DNA of 34,695 bases from Caldanaerobacter subterraneus (lineage in GTDB: Bacteria; Bacillota; Thermoanaerobacteria; Thermoanaerobacterales; Thermoanaerobacteraceae), in assembly GCF_004345675.1 (NCBI RefSeq), contig NZ_SLWU01000026.1, forward strand, positions 1-34,695. The letters are read 5' to 3'. Every line of letters begins with the position of its first letter. Position 1 is the first letter of the stretch. A program made the position numbers and the translations under genes. Positions 1-7,511 of the stretch are shown here, piece by piece. Under the pieces are notes generated by a model. It made no database searches, was not told the origin of the DNA, and worked only from the letters and a program-made list of their open reading frames with translations.

Positions 1-64
1 GGCATGTTGGAAGAAGGGTATTTTTTTGTCTTTTTGCCCTTTAAATGCCTCAAAAATTTTTTAA

Positions 65-325
65 TTACCCCCTTGACATTTTACCGTTTGTCTTTCTCTT
101 ATTATTTTCTTTGCTCAACTTTTCATTAAAGGCTATCCATGCGTCATTTAAATCTATATTGGAAGTTTTTAAGGCATTTGCTGTAAATTCATTTATAAAC
201 TTTAGTTCTTCTAATTTTTGCCTACATGTGCTGCAGGTTTTTACGTGTTCTTCTATATTTTTTGAGGTGAGTTCGTCCAATTCTCCATCTAAATACGCCT
301 GAAGGGTTCCTTCATCGTAGCACAC
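65..325 (-). CDS. zinc-finger anti-sigma factor, apparently truncated
   Basis: The 86-residue product has the layout of a ZAS-type anti-sigma N-terminal domain: Cys2, then His27, Cys31 and Cys34 in an HxxxCxxC zinc motif. Such proteins bind and hold an ECF sigma factor at the membrane. The GTG start at 323-325 has AAGGAGG 8 bases upstream and follows the sigma gene stop by 3 bases, so the two genes are co-transcribed. The usual transmembrane helix and outer domain are absent: the frame stops at 65-67 right after a run of five G. Other frames stay open from there to the window edge, so this may be a frameshifted gene, a sequence error, or a genuinely short soluble anti-sigma. The family call is firm; the C-terminus is uncertain. 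Confidence 0.75.
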   Translation of the reverse strand: MCYDEGTLQAYLDGELDELTSKNIEEHVKTCSTCRQKLEELKFINEFTANALKTSNIDLNDAWIAFNEKLSKENNKRKTNGKMSRG

Positions 326-328
326 ATT

Positions 329-829
329 TCACACCTCCTTTTCGTATAATTCCTTGAATTTTTTCTGAGCTCTTGCAATGGTTGTTCCTACGGAGGATTT
401 TTTAATTCCCAAAGCGACTGCTATTTCTTCATAACTGTAACCTGAATGCTTAAGTATTAAACACATCATGTCTCTTTTATTCATTTTTAATAGAACTTCT
501 TTCACCTTTGACTTTTCAAAGTTTTTTATAGCTATTTCTTCGGGGTCTTCCAAAAGTTTTTCTTCATTCTGCTGGAAGGCTTCTATTTCTCTTACTCTTG
601 CGCTTCTTTCTGTTCGAAGATAGTTTAATGCATGGTTCATGGCTACTTTTGAAAGCCAACCTCCTATATTTTCATTGTGCCGGGGAGGCTTTTTTAAGAA
701 CTTTATGAATACCTCCTGCGCAATGTCCTCTGCTTTAAATTCATCTTTTACAACCCAGGAGATTTGTTTTAAGACTTTTGGATAATACCTTTCAAAGATA
801 TCTTTGAAACTCTCCTCTATTTTTAACAC
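329..829 (-). CDS. RNA polymerase sigma factor, ECF (sigma-70) family
   Basis: A 166-residue protein with region 2 (about residues 8-75, including the DIAQEVFIKFL stretch that contacts core polymerase and the -10) and region 4 (about 110-160, with the helix-turn-helix YSYEEIAVALGIKKSSV). Length and two-domain layout match ECF sigma factors, which redirect RNA polymerase to a stress or envelope regulon. It lies directly before the anti-sigma gene. The GTG start at 827-829 is odd: the best Shine-Dalgarno, GGGGAGG, abuts it with no spacer, so either a weaker AAGGG further up is used or the true start is an atypical codon slightly downstream. The target regulon cannot be read from this window. 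Confidence 0.9.
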   Translation of the reverse strand: MLKIEESFKDIFERYYPKVLKQISWVVKDEFKAEDIAQEVFIKFLKKPPRHNENIGGWLSKVAMNHALNYLRTERSARVREIEAFQQNEEKLLEDPEEIAIKNFEKSKVKEVLLKMNKRDMMCLILKHSGYSYEEIAVALGIKKSSVGTTIARAQKKFKELYEKEV

Positions 830-872
830 CTCCCCTGTCCCTTTTCACTAATAATAACACATCTGAAATCAA

Positions 873-885
873 TTTTGTGACAAAA
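873..885. promoter_or_regulatory. short dyad upstream of the sigma gene
   Basis: TTTTGT and ACAAAA flank a single central G, giving a nearly perfect 13-bp dyad 44 bases before the sigma factor start. On the minus strand it reads TTTTGTCACAAAA. It could be part of an autoregulated ECF promoter or an operator. No consensus is matched with certainty. Confidence 0.25.
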
Positions 886-892
886 ACTTTTT

Positions 893-955
893 AGACAAAG
901 GGGACGGTTCCTTTCGTCTGAATTTTTCAGACGAAAGGAACCGTCCCCTTTGTCT
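893..955. repeat. perfect 30-bp inverted repeat with 3-base loop
   Basis: Left arm 893-922 and right arm 926-955 are exact reverse complements around TTT. The arms carry AAGGGGACGGTTCC and GACGAAAGG. It lies between the divergent sigma factor and EamA genes and has no T-tract, so it does not look like a terminator. The GGGGACGGTTC core resembles short palindromic repeats dispersed in many bacterial genomes and associated with REP-type (Y1, IS200-like) transposases; that link is recalled from other genomes and cannot be shown from one copy. Confidence 0.9.
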
Positions 956-981
956 GGGTTTTATTTTTTGGGGAAGTGTTA

Positions 982-987
982 TATAAT
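982..987 (+). promoter_or_regulatory. possible -10 box of the EamA gene
   Basis: A perfect TATAAT lies 38 bases before the TTG start. No good -35 is seen at 16-18 bases, and that position falls next to the right arm of the long palindrome. Confidence 0.35.
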
Positions 988-1024
988 TATATCGGTGTTT
1001 TTAAAAAAACGCGGGGGTGTTAAA

Positions 1025-1966
1025 TTGGAGAGGATAAAGGGCTATTATCCATATTTAGCAGGAATAGGTATGGCATCAATTTTTGGCTTTTCTTTTATGT
1101 TTACGGCGATGGGGCTTGAAGTGGCATCTCCTTTGGAGCTTATATCATATAGGTTTCTTTTAGCATCTATTGTCATAACGCTTCTCTGGGCTTTTGGTGT
1201 AATTAAGTTAAATTACAGAGGGAAAGATGTGAAGCCATTGCTTTTATTGTCTTTGGCAGAACCTTTTATATATTTTGTTTTTGAGACTTATGGGATAAAG
1301 TATACTTCTTCTTCTCTTTCGGGGCTGATGATAGCCTTGATTCCTGTTGCAGTCACAATCCTTGCGGTGATATTTTTAAATGAAAGGCCTTCTTTGTACC
1401 AGCTTTTGTTTATTTTGTTATCTGTAGCAGGCGTTATATTCATAATTTTTATGACCGGGTCAGAAGGTGGGAAAAGTTCTCTCTTAGGATTTTTATTTTT
1501 GCTGGGAGCGGTTTTGTCTGCGGCTTTTTACACGATTCTGGCAAGGAAATTTTCCTCTGTTTTTTCTCCTATAGAGATAACATTTGTTATGATGTGGTTT
1601 GGGGCTATCTCTTTTAATATTTTGAATTTAATTGAGAAAGTGATAAGAGGGGATAGCCTTTCAAGTTACTTTTCAAGTGTGGCTAATTATAAAGTGTTAA
1701 TTCCAGTACTTTACTTGGGGATTTTATCCTCAATCGTTGCATATTTTCTCAATAATTATGCGCTTTCTAAGCTTCCTGCTTCTCAAGCCTCTGTCTTTGC
1801 TAATTTGACTACAGTGATTTCCATTATAGCAGGAGTGACTATAAGGCATGAGGTTTTTTACTGGTACCATGTAGTTGGGGCGATTATGATATTAATAGGA
1901 GTATGGGGTACGAATTATTTTGGAAAAGCGTATGAGGTAAAGGCTTTGTCTGAAGAAATCCATTGA
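1025..1966 (+). CDS. EamA/DMT-superfamily membrane transporter
   Basis: A 313-residue protein of about ten hydrophobic segments in two similar halves, the tandem EamA repeat of drug/metabolite transporters. The first half has the typical ATPLELISYRFL-like pattern (SPLELISYRFL, about residues 33-43) and the second half matches it near residues 180-190. Members export small metabolites or amino acids at the plasma membrane; the substrate cannot be predicted. The TTG start at 1025 is chosen because GGGGGTG lies 8 bases upstream and the protein then begins just before the first helix. A longer frame reaches back to 950 but starts inside the palindrome. The gene is transcribed away from the sigma factor operon and stands alone. 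Confidence 0.85.
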   Translation: MERIKGYYPYLAGIGMASIFGFSFMFTAMGLEVASPLELISYRFLLASIVITLLWAFGVIKLNYRGKDVKPLLLLSLAEPFIYFVFETYGIKYTSSSLSGLMIALIPVAVTILAVIFLNERPSLYQLLFILLSVAGVIFIIFMTGSEGGKSSLLGFLFLLGAVLSAAFYTILARKFSSVFSPIEITFVMMWFGAISFNILNLIEKVIRGDSLSSYFSSVANYKVLIPVLYLGILSSIVAYFLNNYALSKLPASQASVFANLTTVISIIAGVTIRHEVFYWYHVVGAIMILIGVWGTNYFGKAYEVKALSEEIH

Positions 1967-1974
1967 TAGAGGTA

Positions 1975-2004
1975 TTTACAAAGAAGGGAGGGCTGTGATA
2001 TACT
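1975..2004 (+). promoter_or_regulatory. candidate sigma-A promoter
   Basis: TTTACA (1975-1980) and TATACT (1999-2004) are separated by 18 bases, each one mismatch from consensus. Transcription would start near 2011, directly ahead of the CsoR-like dyad, and run toward the methyltransferase at 2274. Confidence 0.45.
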
Positions 2005-2021
2005 ACTCTTGGCAGAACCCT

Positions 2022-2038
2022 ATACCATACGGGGGCAT
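2022..2038. promoter_or_regulatory. CsoR-like operator candidate
   Basis: ATACCATACGGGGGCAT differs at two of 17 positions from ATACCCTACGGGGGTAT, the copper-repressor CsoR operator type as I remember it from Bacillus. It sits just after the promoter at 1975-2004, a repressing position. No copper gene is adjacent, which weakens the assignment. Confidence 0.35.
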
Positions 2039-2273
2039 ATCGATGTGGCGAAAAAAGGATGCGGTACAAAAATACCGCATTTAAATTATGGAGGAGTGAT
2101 TTTATTAGTACGCGGGGAATACTTTCTAATTCTTTTACTCGATGGTTGACTTTCTTATGCACACCATTGTTCTGGCTTTTGACTATGCAAGGCTGGAATT
2201 AGCCTCGCATGTTGATATTATATCATGTTTTTTGAGTTTGTTGAAGAAAATTTTTAAAATTTGGGGTGATAAG

Positions 2274-2810
2274 ATGGAAAGAGATATACAAGATGCACTG
2301 GAAATATTAGGAAGAGGTAAAGGCTTTGCTCTTGATATAGGGACAGGGAGAGGCAGAATGGCTTCAGGGCTTGCTGAGTACGGGTATGATGTGGTTTCTC
2401 TGGATGAAAGCCTAGAAGCTTTAAAAAGGGCAAGGGAGTTCATAAGGGAAAGCGGAGTGGAGGAGAAAGTCCTTCTTATGGTTGGGGATGGACATTCCCT
2501 TCCTTTTTTGGACGAAACCTTTGACGTCGTGGCAACGTACAATGCGCTTCATCATATGAGGGACTATAAAAGGGTTTTGGATGAGATGGTGAGGGTATGT
2601 AAAAAAGGAGGGAAAATTGTCATATCTGAACTCAACGAATACGGCAAAAAAGTTGTGGAGGAGAGTCACAGGAAGAGAGGTAGCCATCACGAGGCAAATA
2701 TTAGCATCGTGGATTTGTCTTCTTATCTTGAAAAAGAGTATAGGATAGTAGGTGAGATAAAACCTTCTGAAAGGACAGATATCTACATAGCTACGAATAT
2801 AAGCTTTTAG
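2274..2810 (+). CDS. class I SAM-dependent methyltransferase
   Basis: A 178-residue protein with the class I Rossmann motifs: motif I ALDIGTGRG (about residues 19-27), an acidic residue closing strand 2 (VVSLDES), the motif III-like DVVATYNALHHM, and VCKKGGKIVISE. This is the Methyltransf_11 type, which transfers methyl groups from S-adenosylmethionine to small molecules; the acceptor is unknown. ATG 2274 is selected because GGGGTGAT precedes it by a few bases and motif I then falls at the usual distance; a longer frame from 2142 adds residues lacking family similarity. It ends 58 bases before tRNA-Glu and may be transcribed from the promoter near 1975. Confidence 0.85.
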   Translation: MERDIQDALEILGRGKGFALDIGTGRGRMASGLAEYGYDVVSLDESLEALKRAREFIRESGVEEKVLLMVGDGHSLPFLDETFDVVATYNALHHMRDYKRVLDEMVRVCKKGGKIVISELNEYGKKVVEESHRKRGSHHEANISIVDLSSYLEKEYRIVGEIKPSERTDIYIATNISF

Positions 2811-2825
2811 AGGAAATTTTTAATG

Positions 2826-2853
2826 TTGACAACAAGAAAAAATATGATAAAAT
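2826..2853 (+). promoter_or_regulatory. promoter of tRNA-Glu
   Basis: A perfect -35 TTGACA (2826-2831) and TAAAAT (2848-2853) with a 16-base spacer end 15 bases before the mature tRNA, as expected for a strong stable-RNA promoter. Confidence 0.75.
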
Positions 2854-2868
2854 AAAAAATGGCTTTGG

Positions 2869-2943
2869 GGCCCCGTGGTCAAGTGGTTAAGACACCGCCC
2901 TTTCACGGCGGCAACACGGGTTCGAATCCCGTCGGGGTCACCA
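2869..2943 (+). tRNA. tRNA-Glu (anticodon TTC)
   Basis: The sequence folds as a full cloverleaf: acceptor stem GGCCCCG with CGGGGTC, anticodon stem CCGCC/GGCGG around loop CTTTCAC (anticodon at 2902-2904), T-arm ACGGG-TTCGAAT-CCCGT, discriminator A and an encoded CCA. The anticodon decodes GAA/GAG. A tRNA just before spoIIE is also the arrangement known in Bacillus, supporting ancestral gene order here. Confidence 0.97.
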
Positions 2944-2957
2944 TTTTTTATTCTGCA

Positions 2958-2987
2958 AAAAAGCCTTTACAGGCTTTTTATTTTTTT
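2958..2987 (+). terminator. rho-independent terminator after tRNA-Glu
   Basis: Arms AAAAAGCCT (2958-2966) and AGGCTTTTT (2971-2979) with loop TTAC are followed by a T-rich tract to 2987. It ends right at the Spo0A-like box before spoIIE. Confidence 0.85.
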
Positions 2988-2988
2988 A

Positions 2989-3054
2989 TGTCGAAAACAA
3001 AAATAAGTGAGATACAAAAAATAGCAAATAAATCCACCACCTTTATGGTATAAT
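2989..3054 (+). promoter_or_regulatory. spoIIE promoter region with Spo0A box
   Basis: TGTCGAA at 2989-2995 is an exact Spo0A box (TGNCGAA). A perfect TATAAT lies at 3049-3054, 28 bases before the spoIIE start, with no recognisable -35 at 17 or 21 bases. A -10 without a good -35 plus a 0A box fits an activator-dependent promoter, as known for spoIIE in Bacillus. A second near-match, TGTCGAC, lies inside the gene at 3141-3147. Confidence 0.55.
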
Positions 3055-3081
3055 TTAGAAAAAATAGAAGGTGGTGGAGGT

Positions 3082-5439
3082 ATGCAAAGCGCAAATGTGT
3101 TTCCTTACAAGAAAACTTTGAAAGGAAAGCTAAGTGAAAATGTCGACAAGGGTTTTTATAAAAATGTTTTAAATTCAGTTTTGTTTTTGATTTTTGCTTT
3201 TATACTAGGAAGAGCTTCCATTTCCTATGTGCTTTTTCCTTTTGGGATAGCTTTTTTTGCGGCATTAGTCGCTTACAAGAAAAAGTATTTCTTTGTAGGT
3301 CTAGGGGTGTGGCTGGCGTTATTGACAGTGCCAGGAGTAAATAGTGCTAAGTATCTTCTCAGCATGGCTATAATTTTTCTATTGGAACTTTTTTTGAGGG
3401 TTAGGCCTACTAATGCTTTAAAGGCTTCTTTTATCACTCTTTTTTCTCTTTTCGCTTCAGGGCTGATTTTTAGCTATTCATACAATTTTTTATATTTTGA
3501 TGTTTTTTTAAGTTCATATGAGGCAGTTATTGCGATGTTATTAGTTTTTATTTTTAACCACTCTCTTTCTTTCATTGTCAACAGAAGCACAAGGAAAGTA
3601 ATTTCCAACGAGGAATTGGTTTCTTTAGGGATATTTACTGCAGTTTTTATACTGGGGCTTCACAATTTAAGCATTTGGAAATTTAGTTTAAATAGTATAG
3701 CAATAGCCTTTGCGGTGCTTTTTATAAGCTATCTGGGAGGCAGTGGGGCTGGTTCTGCGATAGGGACGACTATAGGGGTATTGAATGTGCTTGCATATGC
3801 GGAAGCGCCTTCAATTGTAGGTGTTTTAGCTTTTGGAGGGCTTTTGGGAGGGAGTTTTCGCAAACTGCACAGGATTGGGACTATTGCAGGTTTTGTAATA
3901 GGAGCGGCAATAGTAGCTTTTTATACAGGGTTTAAAGTCGGCAATAGTTTAAACCCTTATGGCATTGGATTGGCGGCTTTGCTCTTTGCAGCTTTTCCGA
4001 AGAAGTATATTCAAGAAGCTGAAAAATTGATTAAAGGAAATAAAAACTTAAATGACAGAGATTACAGCAGAAAATTAAAGGAAATAATTGCAGCAAAACT
4101 GAAAGAGTACTCGGGAGTTTTTGAGGAACTTTCTAAGACCTTTAAGCAGTCAAATGAAAAAATACTGGACCATAAAGATATTTCCTATTTGTTTGAGGAA
4201 ATTGCCAATAAGACCTGTTCTCAATGTATTATGTATAAAAACTGCTGGGACAGAGATTTTTACAGCACTTATAAATCTATGTTTGAACTAGTGGAGCATT
4301 TAGAGAAGAGGAAAGATATAAATGATAATAGGCTTTATAGGAAGTGCATTAGATTTTCTGAGCTCATGTCAACTACTAAATATTATCTTGGAATCTATAA
4401 AATAAGCATGCAGTGGAGAGAGAGGCTAAAGGATGCAAAAGGACTTATTGCGGCTCAGCTCAAAGGTGTTGCTGATGCTATTTCTGACATTGCAAAGGAG
4501 GTAAACATGAACATATCCTTTAAAGATGAGCTGGAACAGGTCATTCTATTGGAGTTAGATAAAAATGGGATACAGGTGGAAGATGTGCTGGTGTACGAAA
4601 CAGATGGCGGAAGCACAAGCGTAAAAGTGTACAGAGAAGAGGGGTATTTGTCAAAGGATTTGGAGAAAAAGATTGCCTCTGTAATATCAGAAGTAATGGG
4701 AGAAAGGTATGAAAGGAAAGATAGACTTTACGGGATAGATTCTAAGGGAAGATGCGTTCTTTCTTTTGCCAAGGCAGAAAGCTTGCAGGTCATCACTGGG
4801 GTTAGCAAAGTGAGCAAGGCGAAAAACAGGATTTCGGGGGATACCTACTCTTTTATGGACCTTAACAATGGAAAATATGTGGTGGCTTTAAGTGATGGCA
4901 TGGGAGTTGGATACAAAGCCGCAGCAGAAAGCACAACCGCCATTTCACTTTTGGAGAAGTTTATAGAAGCGGGGTTTGACAGGGAACTTGTCATCCAGAC
5001 TTTAAATTCCATTCTAGCCTTGCGGTCAGCTGAAGAGATGTTTTCCACTGTGGACATCATGTTTTTAGATAAGTTCACTGGAAAAGCTGAGTTTATAAAG
5101 ATTGGAGCTTGTGCCAGCTATGTGAAGAGAGGAGCTTCAGTAGAGGTTATAGAGTCCGGTTCGCTTCCTATAGGAATTCTCGAAGACATTGAGGCAGACC
5201 TTCATGAAAAGAAGTTAAAAGAAGGAGATTTTGTGATATTAGTTACGGATGGGGTGCTGGAGTGCTTTGAGGGAGAAAAAGAGATGGAGCTTTTGAGGGT
5301 AATAAGCGAAGCAGATTTTATAAGTCCCCAGGAGATGGCGGATTATATAATGAAAAAATCTTTAGAAAGGTGTGAAAATACACCTAAAGACGACATGACA
5401 GTGATAGTGGCAAAAATTTGGAAGAAGATTTATGTTTGA
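3082..5439 (+). CDS. spoIIE: stage II sporulation protein E, PP2C-type phosphatase
   Basis: A 785-residue protein, close to the usual SpoIIE length. About ten membrane segments fill residues 30-310; a central region follows (with a CSQC..MYKNC cysteine cluster near residues 377-386), then a PP2M/PP2C phosphatase from about residue 560. Metal-binding acidic motifs are visible: GDTYSFMDL (Asp587), ALSDGMGVG (Asp605) and LVTDGVLE. SpoIIE sits at the asymmetric septum and dephosphorylates the anti-anti-sigma SpoIIAA, releasing sigma-F in the forespore. Start ATG 3082 follows GGTGGTGGAGG. Expression is probably Spo0A-driven. tilS follows at once, from a promoter that overlaps the stop codon. Confidence 0.97.
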   Translation: MQSANVFPYKKTLKGKLSENVDKGFYKNVLNSVLFLIFAFILGRASISYVLFPFGIAFFAALVAYKKKYFFVGLGVWLALLTVPGVNSAKYLLSMAIIFLLELFLRVRPTNALKASFITLFSLFASGLIFSYSYNFLYFDVFLSSYEAVIAMLLVFIFNHSLSFIVNRSTRKVISNEELVSLGIFTAVFILGLHNLSIWKFSLNSIAIAFAVLFISYLGGSGAGSAIGTTIGVLNVLAYAEAPSIVGVLAFGGLLGGSFRKLHRIGTIAGFVIGAAIVAFYTGFKVGNSLNPYGIGLAALLFAAFPKKYIQEAEKLIKGNKNLNDRDYSRKLKEIIAAKLKEYSGVFEELSKTFKQSNEKILDHKDISYLFEEIANKTCSQCIMYKNCWDRDFYSTYKSMFELVEHLEKRKDINDNRLYRKCIRFSELMSTTKYYLGIYKISMQWRERLKDAKGLIAAQLKGVADAISDIAKEVNMNISFKDELEQVILLELDKNGIQVEDVLVYETDGGSTSVKVYREEGYLSKDLEKKIASVISEVMGERYERKDRLYGIDSKGRCVLSFAKAESLQVITGVSKVSKAKNRISGDTYSFMDLNNGKYVVALSDGMGVGYKAAAESTTAISLLEKFIEAGFDRELVIQTLNSILALRSAEEMFSTVDIMFLDKFTGKAEFIKIGACASYVKRGASVEVIESGSLPIGILEDIEADLHEKKLKEGDFVILVTDGVLECFEGEKEMELLRVISEADFISPQEMADYIMKKSLERCENTPKDDMTVIVAKIWKKIYV

Positions 5440-5464
5440 TTTAAAGCGAGCTATAGTATATAAT
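5436..5464 (+). promoter_or_regulatory. tilS promoter
   Basis: TTGATT (5436-5441) and TATAAT (5459-5464) with a 17-base spacer. The -35 overlaps the end of spoIIE, giving the housekeeping genes tilS-hpt expression independent of sporulation control. Confidence 0.7.
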
Positions 5465-5502
5465 CATAGTATAGCGTGACTATGAGTTTTCAGGGGTTTG
5501 GT

Positions 5503-6879
5503 ATGATTGAGAAGGTTTTAAGGACCATTGAGAAGTACAATATGATAGAAAAAGATGACAAAATTGTAATGGGAATATCAGGAGGCCCTGATTCCCTGTG
5601 CATGTTGGATGTACTTTTTAATCTAAAAGGAAAATTTAATTTGAAATTGTATGTTGTTCATGTAAACCACATGATAAGAGGAGAAGATGCCAAAAAGGAT
5701 GCGGAGTTTGTGGAGAAGCTGTGTAAAGACTTAGATCTTCCCTTTTTTTTATTTGAAGAAAACGTCCCTTATCTGGCTAAAAAGATGGGATTAAGCGAAG
5801 AGCAAGCTGGGAGATACGTAAGGTACAAGGCTTTTGAGGAAACATTGAAAAGAGTAGGAGGAAACAAAATAGCTGTAGCCCATAACAAAAATGATGTAGC
5901 AGAGACAGTTTTATTAAACATCCTGAGAGGGACGGGGCTTAGGGGACTTATTGGTATAAAGCCTGTAAATGGCAATATTATCAGGCCTCTCATTGAGATT
6001 GAGAGAAGAGAAATTGAAAAGTATCTGAAGGATAAAAATTTACATCCCAGGATTGACCATACCAATTATGAAGATTTGTATACGCGAAATAAGATAAGGC
6101 TAAAGGTCATTCCGTATATTGAAGAGGTGTTTAAGATAGATTTGGTTGAAAATCTCTCTAGGATGGCGGCGATTTTGTTAGAGGAAGATGATTATTTGGA
6201 AGCTAAGTGTGAAGAAGTTTTTAATCAAATATGCGAAATAAATGGGGAAGAGATAAAAGTAGATGTAGATGCTTTAAAGTCACAACATACGGCTATTAAA
6301 AGGCGTTTGGTGAGAAGGATGTACTTTTATGTGAAGGGAGAAACTGATGGACTGGAATATGGGCATGTGGAAGATGTATTAAATCTTTTAGATAAACCTA
6401 CGTCATCAAAAATTGATTTACCTTTTGAAATTGAGGCTTTAAAAATGTATAATAATCTTGTAATCAGAAAAAAGAAGGCGAAAGAGAAGGTAAAATTTAA
6501 AGAGGTGCTAAAGATTCCTGGAGTTACAACTATAGAAGGAATTGGCAAATTTAAAGCTTATGTAGTTGATATTTCACAGGTTGATGATTTTAACAAGGGG
6601 GAGTATATAAAATTTTTCGATTATGACAAAATAAAAGGGGAAATAGTTGTAAAAAGCAGAGAAGATGGGGACAGGTTTTCGCCTCTTGGCATGAGAGGGA
6701 CGAAAAAATTAAAAGAGTTTTTTATTGATAAAAAAATACCCAGAGAAGAGAGGGATTACATCCCGCTTGTAGCTATAGGAAAGGAAATTGTGTGGGTTGT
6801 AGGTTACAGGATGAGTGAGAAGTTTAAGGTAGACAAAAATACTTCAAAGGTGCTTGTAATTGAATATACTAAAGAATGA
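5503..6879 (+). CDS. tilS: tRNA(Ile)-lysidine synthase
   Basis: A 458-residue protein with the N-type ATP pyrophosphatase loop SGGPDS at residues 26-31, the VHVNHMIRG and [21 protein letters not shown] motifs of TilS, and the C-terminal substrate-binding domains. TilS attaches lysine to C34 of the CAU tRNA-Ile using ATP, so that AUA is read as isoleucine; this matters in a genome that uses ATA heavily. ATG 5503 is chosen over an in-frame GTG at 5476 because AGGGG precedes it by about 7 bases and the N-terminus then aligns with the family. It sits between spoIIE and hpt as in Bacillus, and its stop is 16 bases before hpt. Confidence 0.95.
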   Translation: MIEKVLRTIEKYNMIEKDDKIVMGISGGPDSLCMLDVLFNLKGKFNLKLYVVHVNHMIRGEDAKKDAEFVEKLCKDLDLPFFLFEENVPYLAKKMGLSEEQAGRYVRYKAFEETLKRVGGNKIAVAHNKNDVAETVLLNILRGTGLRGLIGIKPVNGNIIRPLIEIERREIEKYLKDKNLHPRIDHTNYEDLYTRNKIRLKVIPYIEEVFKIDLVENLSRMAAILLEEDDYLEAKCEEVFNQICEINGEEIKVDVDALKSQHTAIKRRLVRRMYFYVKGETDGLEYGHVEDVLNLLDKPTSSKIDLPFEIEALKMYNNLVIRKKKAKEKVKFKEVLKIPGVTTIEGIGKFKAYVVDISQVDDFNKGEYIKFFDYDKIKGEIVVKSREDGDRFSPLGMRGTKKLKEFFIDKKIPREERDYIPLVAIGKEIVWVVGYRMSEKFKVDKNTSKVLVIEYTKE

Positions 6880-6895
6880 AAGAGGAGGTAGTTTT

Positions 6896-7441
6896 ATGCC
6901 AAGCCCTATGGAAGACATAGAAGAAATTTTGATAACAGAAGAGCAGTTGAAGGCGAAAGTTAAAGAACTTGGCGAGATGATAACCAGAGACTATGAGGGT
7001 AAGGATTTGGTCTTAATTGGGGTTTTAAAAGGAGCAATAATGTTTATGTCAGATTTATCTCGTGCCATTGATTTGCCTTTGTCAATAGATTTCATGGCTG
7101 TATCAAGCTATGGGTCATCTACCAAGTCTTCTGGCATAGTGAAAATAATAAAAGACCATGACATAGATATAGAGGGGAAGGACGTTTTGATAGTGGAAGA
7201 CATAATAGACAGCGGATTAACACTTGCTTATCTGAGAGAGACACTGTTGGGAAGAAAACCGAGAAGCCTAAAGATTTGCACGATTTTAGATAAACCTGAA
7301 AGAAGAGAGGCAGATGTGAAAGTGGATTACTGCGGTTTTAAGATCCCTGATAAGTTCGTCGTAGGGTATGGCCTTGATTACGCGGAGAAGTACAGAAACC
7401 TTCCTTTTATAGGGGTTTTAAAGCCAGAGCTTTATAAATGA
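6896..7441 (+). CDS. hpt: hypoxanthine phosphoribosyltransferase
   Basis: A 181-residue protein, the normal size. The PRPP-binding signature [14 protein letters not shown] is at about residues 97-110, with the flexible-loop region [11 protein letters not shown] upstream and the purine-binding FVVGYGLDY near the C-terminus. The enzyme salvages hypoxanthine (and guanine) to IMP or GMP with PRPP in the cytoplasm. ATG 6896 is preceded by AGAGGAGG at 7 bases; an upstream in-frame ATG inside tilS is rejected. It is co-transcribed with tilS, and the tilS-hpt-ftsH order is a conserved Firmicutes arrangement. Confidence 0.96.
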   Translation: MPSPMEDIEEILITEEQLKAKVKELGEMITRDYEGKDLVLIGVLKGAIMFMSDLSRAIDLPLSIDFMAVSSYGSSTKSSGIVKIIKDHDIDIEGKDVLIVEDIIDSGLTLAYLRETLLGRKPRSLKICTILDKPERREADVKVDYCGFKIPDKFVVGYGLDYAEKYRNLPFIGVLKPELYK

Positions 7442-7442
7442 T

Positions 7443-7471
7443 TTGGTTTTTTGTTCTTTATATGGTATTAT
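7443..7471 (+). promoter_or_regulatory. ftsH promoter
   Basis: TTGGTT (7443-7448) and TATTAT (7466-7471) with a 17-base spacer begin just after the hpt stop codon. ftsH therefore probably has its own start of transcription. Confidence 0.55.
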
Positions 7472-7511
7472 AGATTAAAGTAGTGGGACTTGTTTGAAGG
7501 AGGGGCCTTAT

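Larger units (their letters stand above)
1967..2273 (+). other. 307-base stretch without an established gene
   Basis: It holds a promoter-like pair (TTTACA 1975-1980, TATACT 1999-2004), a CsoR-like site (2022-2038), and an 8-bp hairpin ATGCGGTA/TACCGCAT (2060-2067 and 2073-2080). There are two very short frames with Shine-Dalgarno sites. One is 1995-2084, GTG start, 29 codons, GGAGGG 3 bases upstream, so poorly spaced. The other is 2104-2202, 32 codons, GGAGGAG well spaced but before an ATT codon. Neither resembles a protein I know. The stretch may be the leader of the downstream methyltransferase or the remains of a metal-responsive locus. Confidence 0.4.

Noticed and set aside
893-955. Palindrome as a transcription terminator
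   Set aside because: The flanking genes diverge and no T-tract follows either arm.
950-1024. Upstream extension of the EamA gene
   Set aside because: It would start inside the long palindrome and lacks a ribosome binding site; TTG 1025 has one and begins at the family start.
2142-2273. Upstream extension of the methyltransferase
   Set aside because: Extra residues show no family pattern; GGGGTGAT-ATG at 2274 is a much better start.
2859-3053. 64-codon frame across the tRNA and its terminator
   Set aside because: It overlaps tRNA-Glu completely and has no Shine-Dalgarno.
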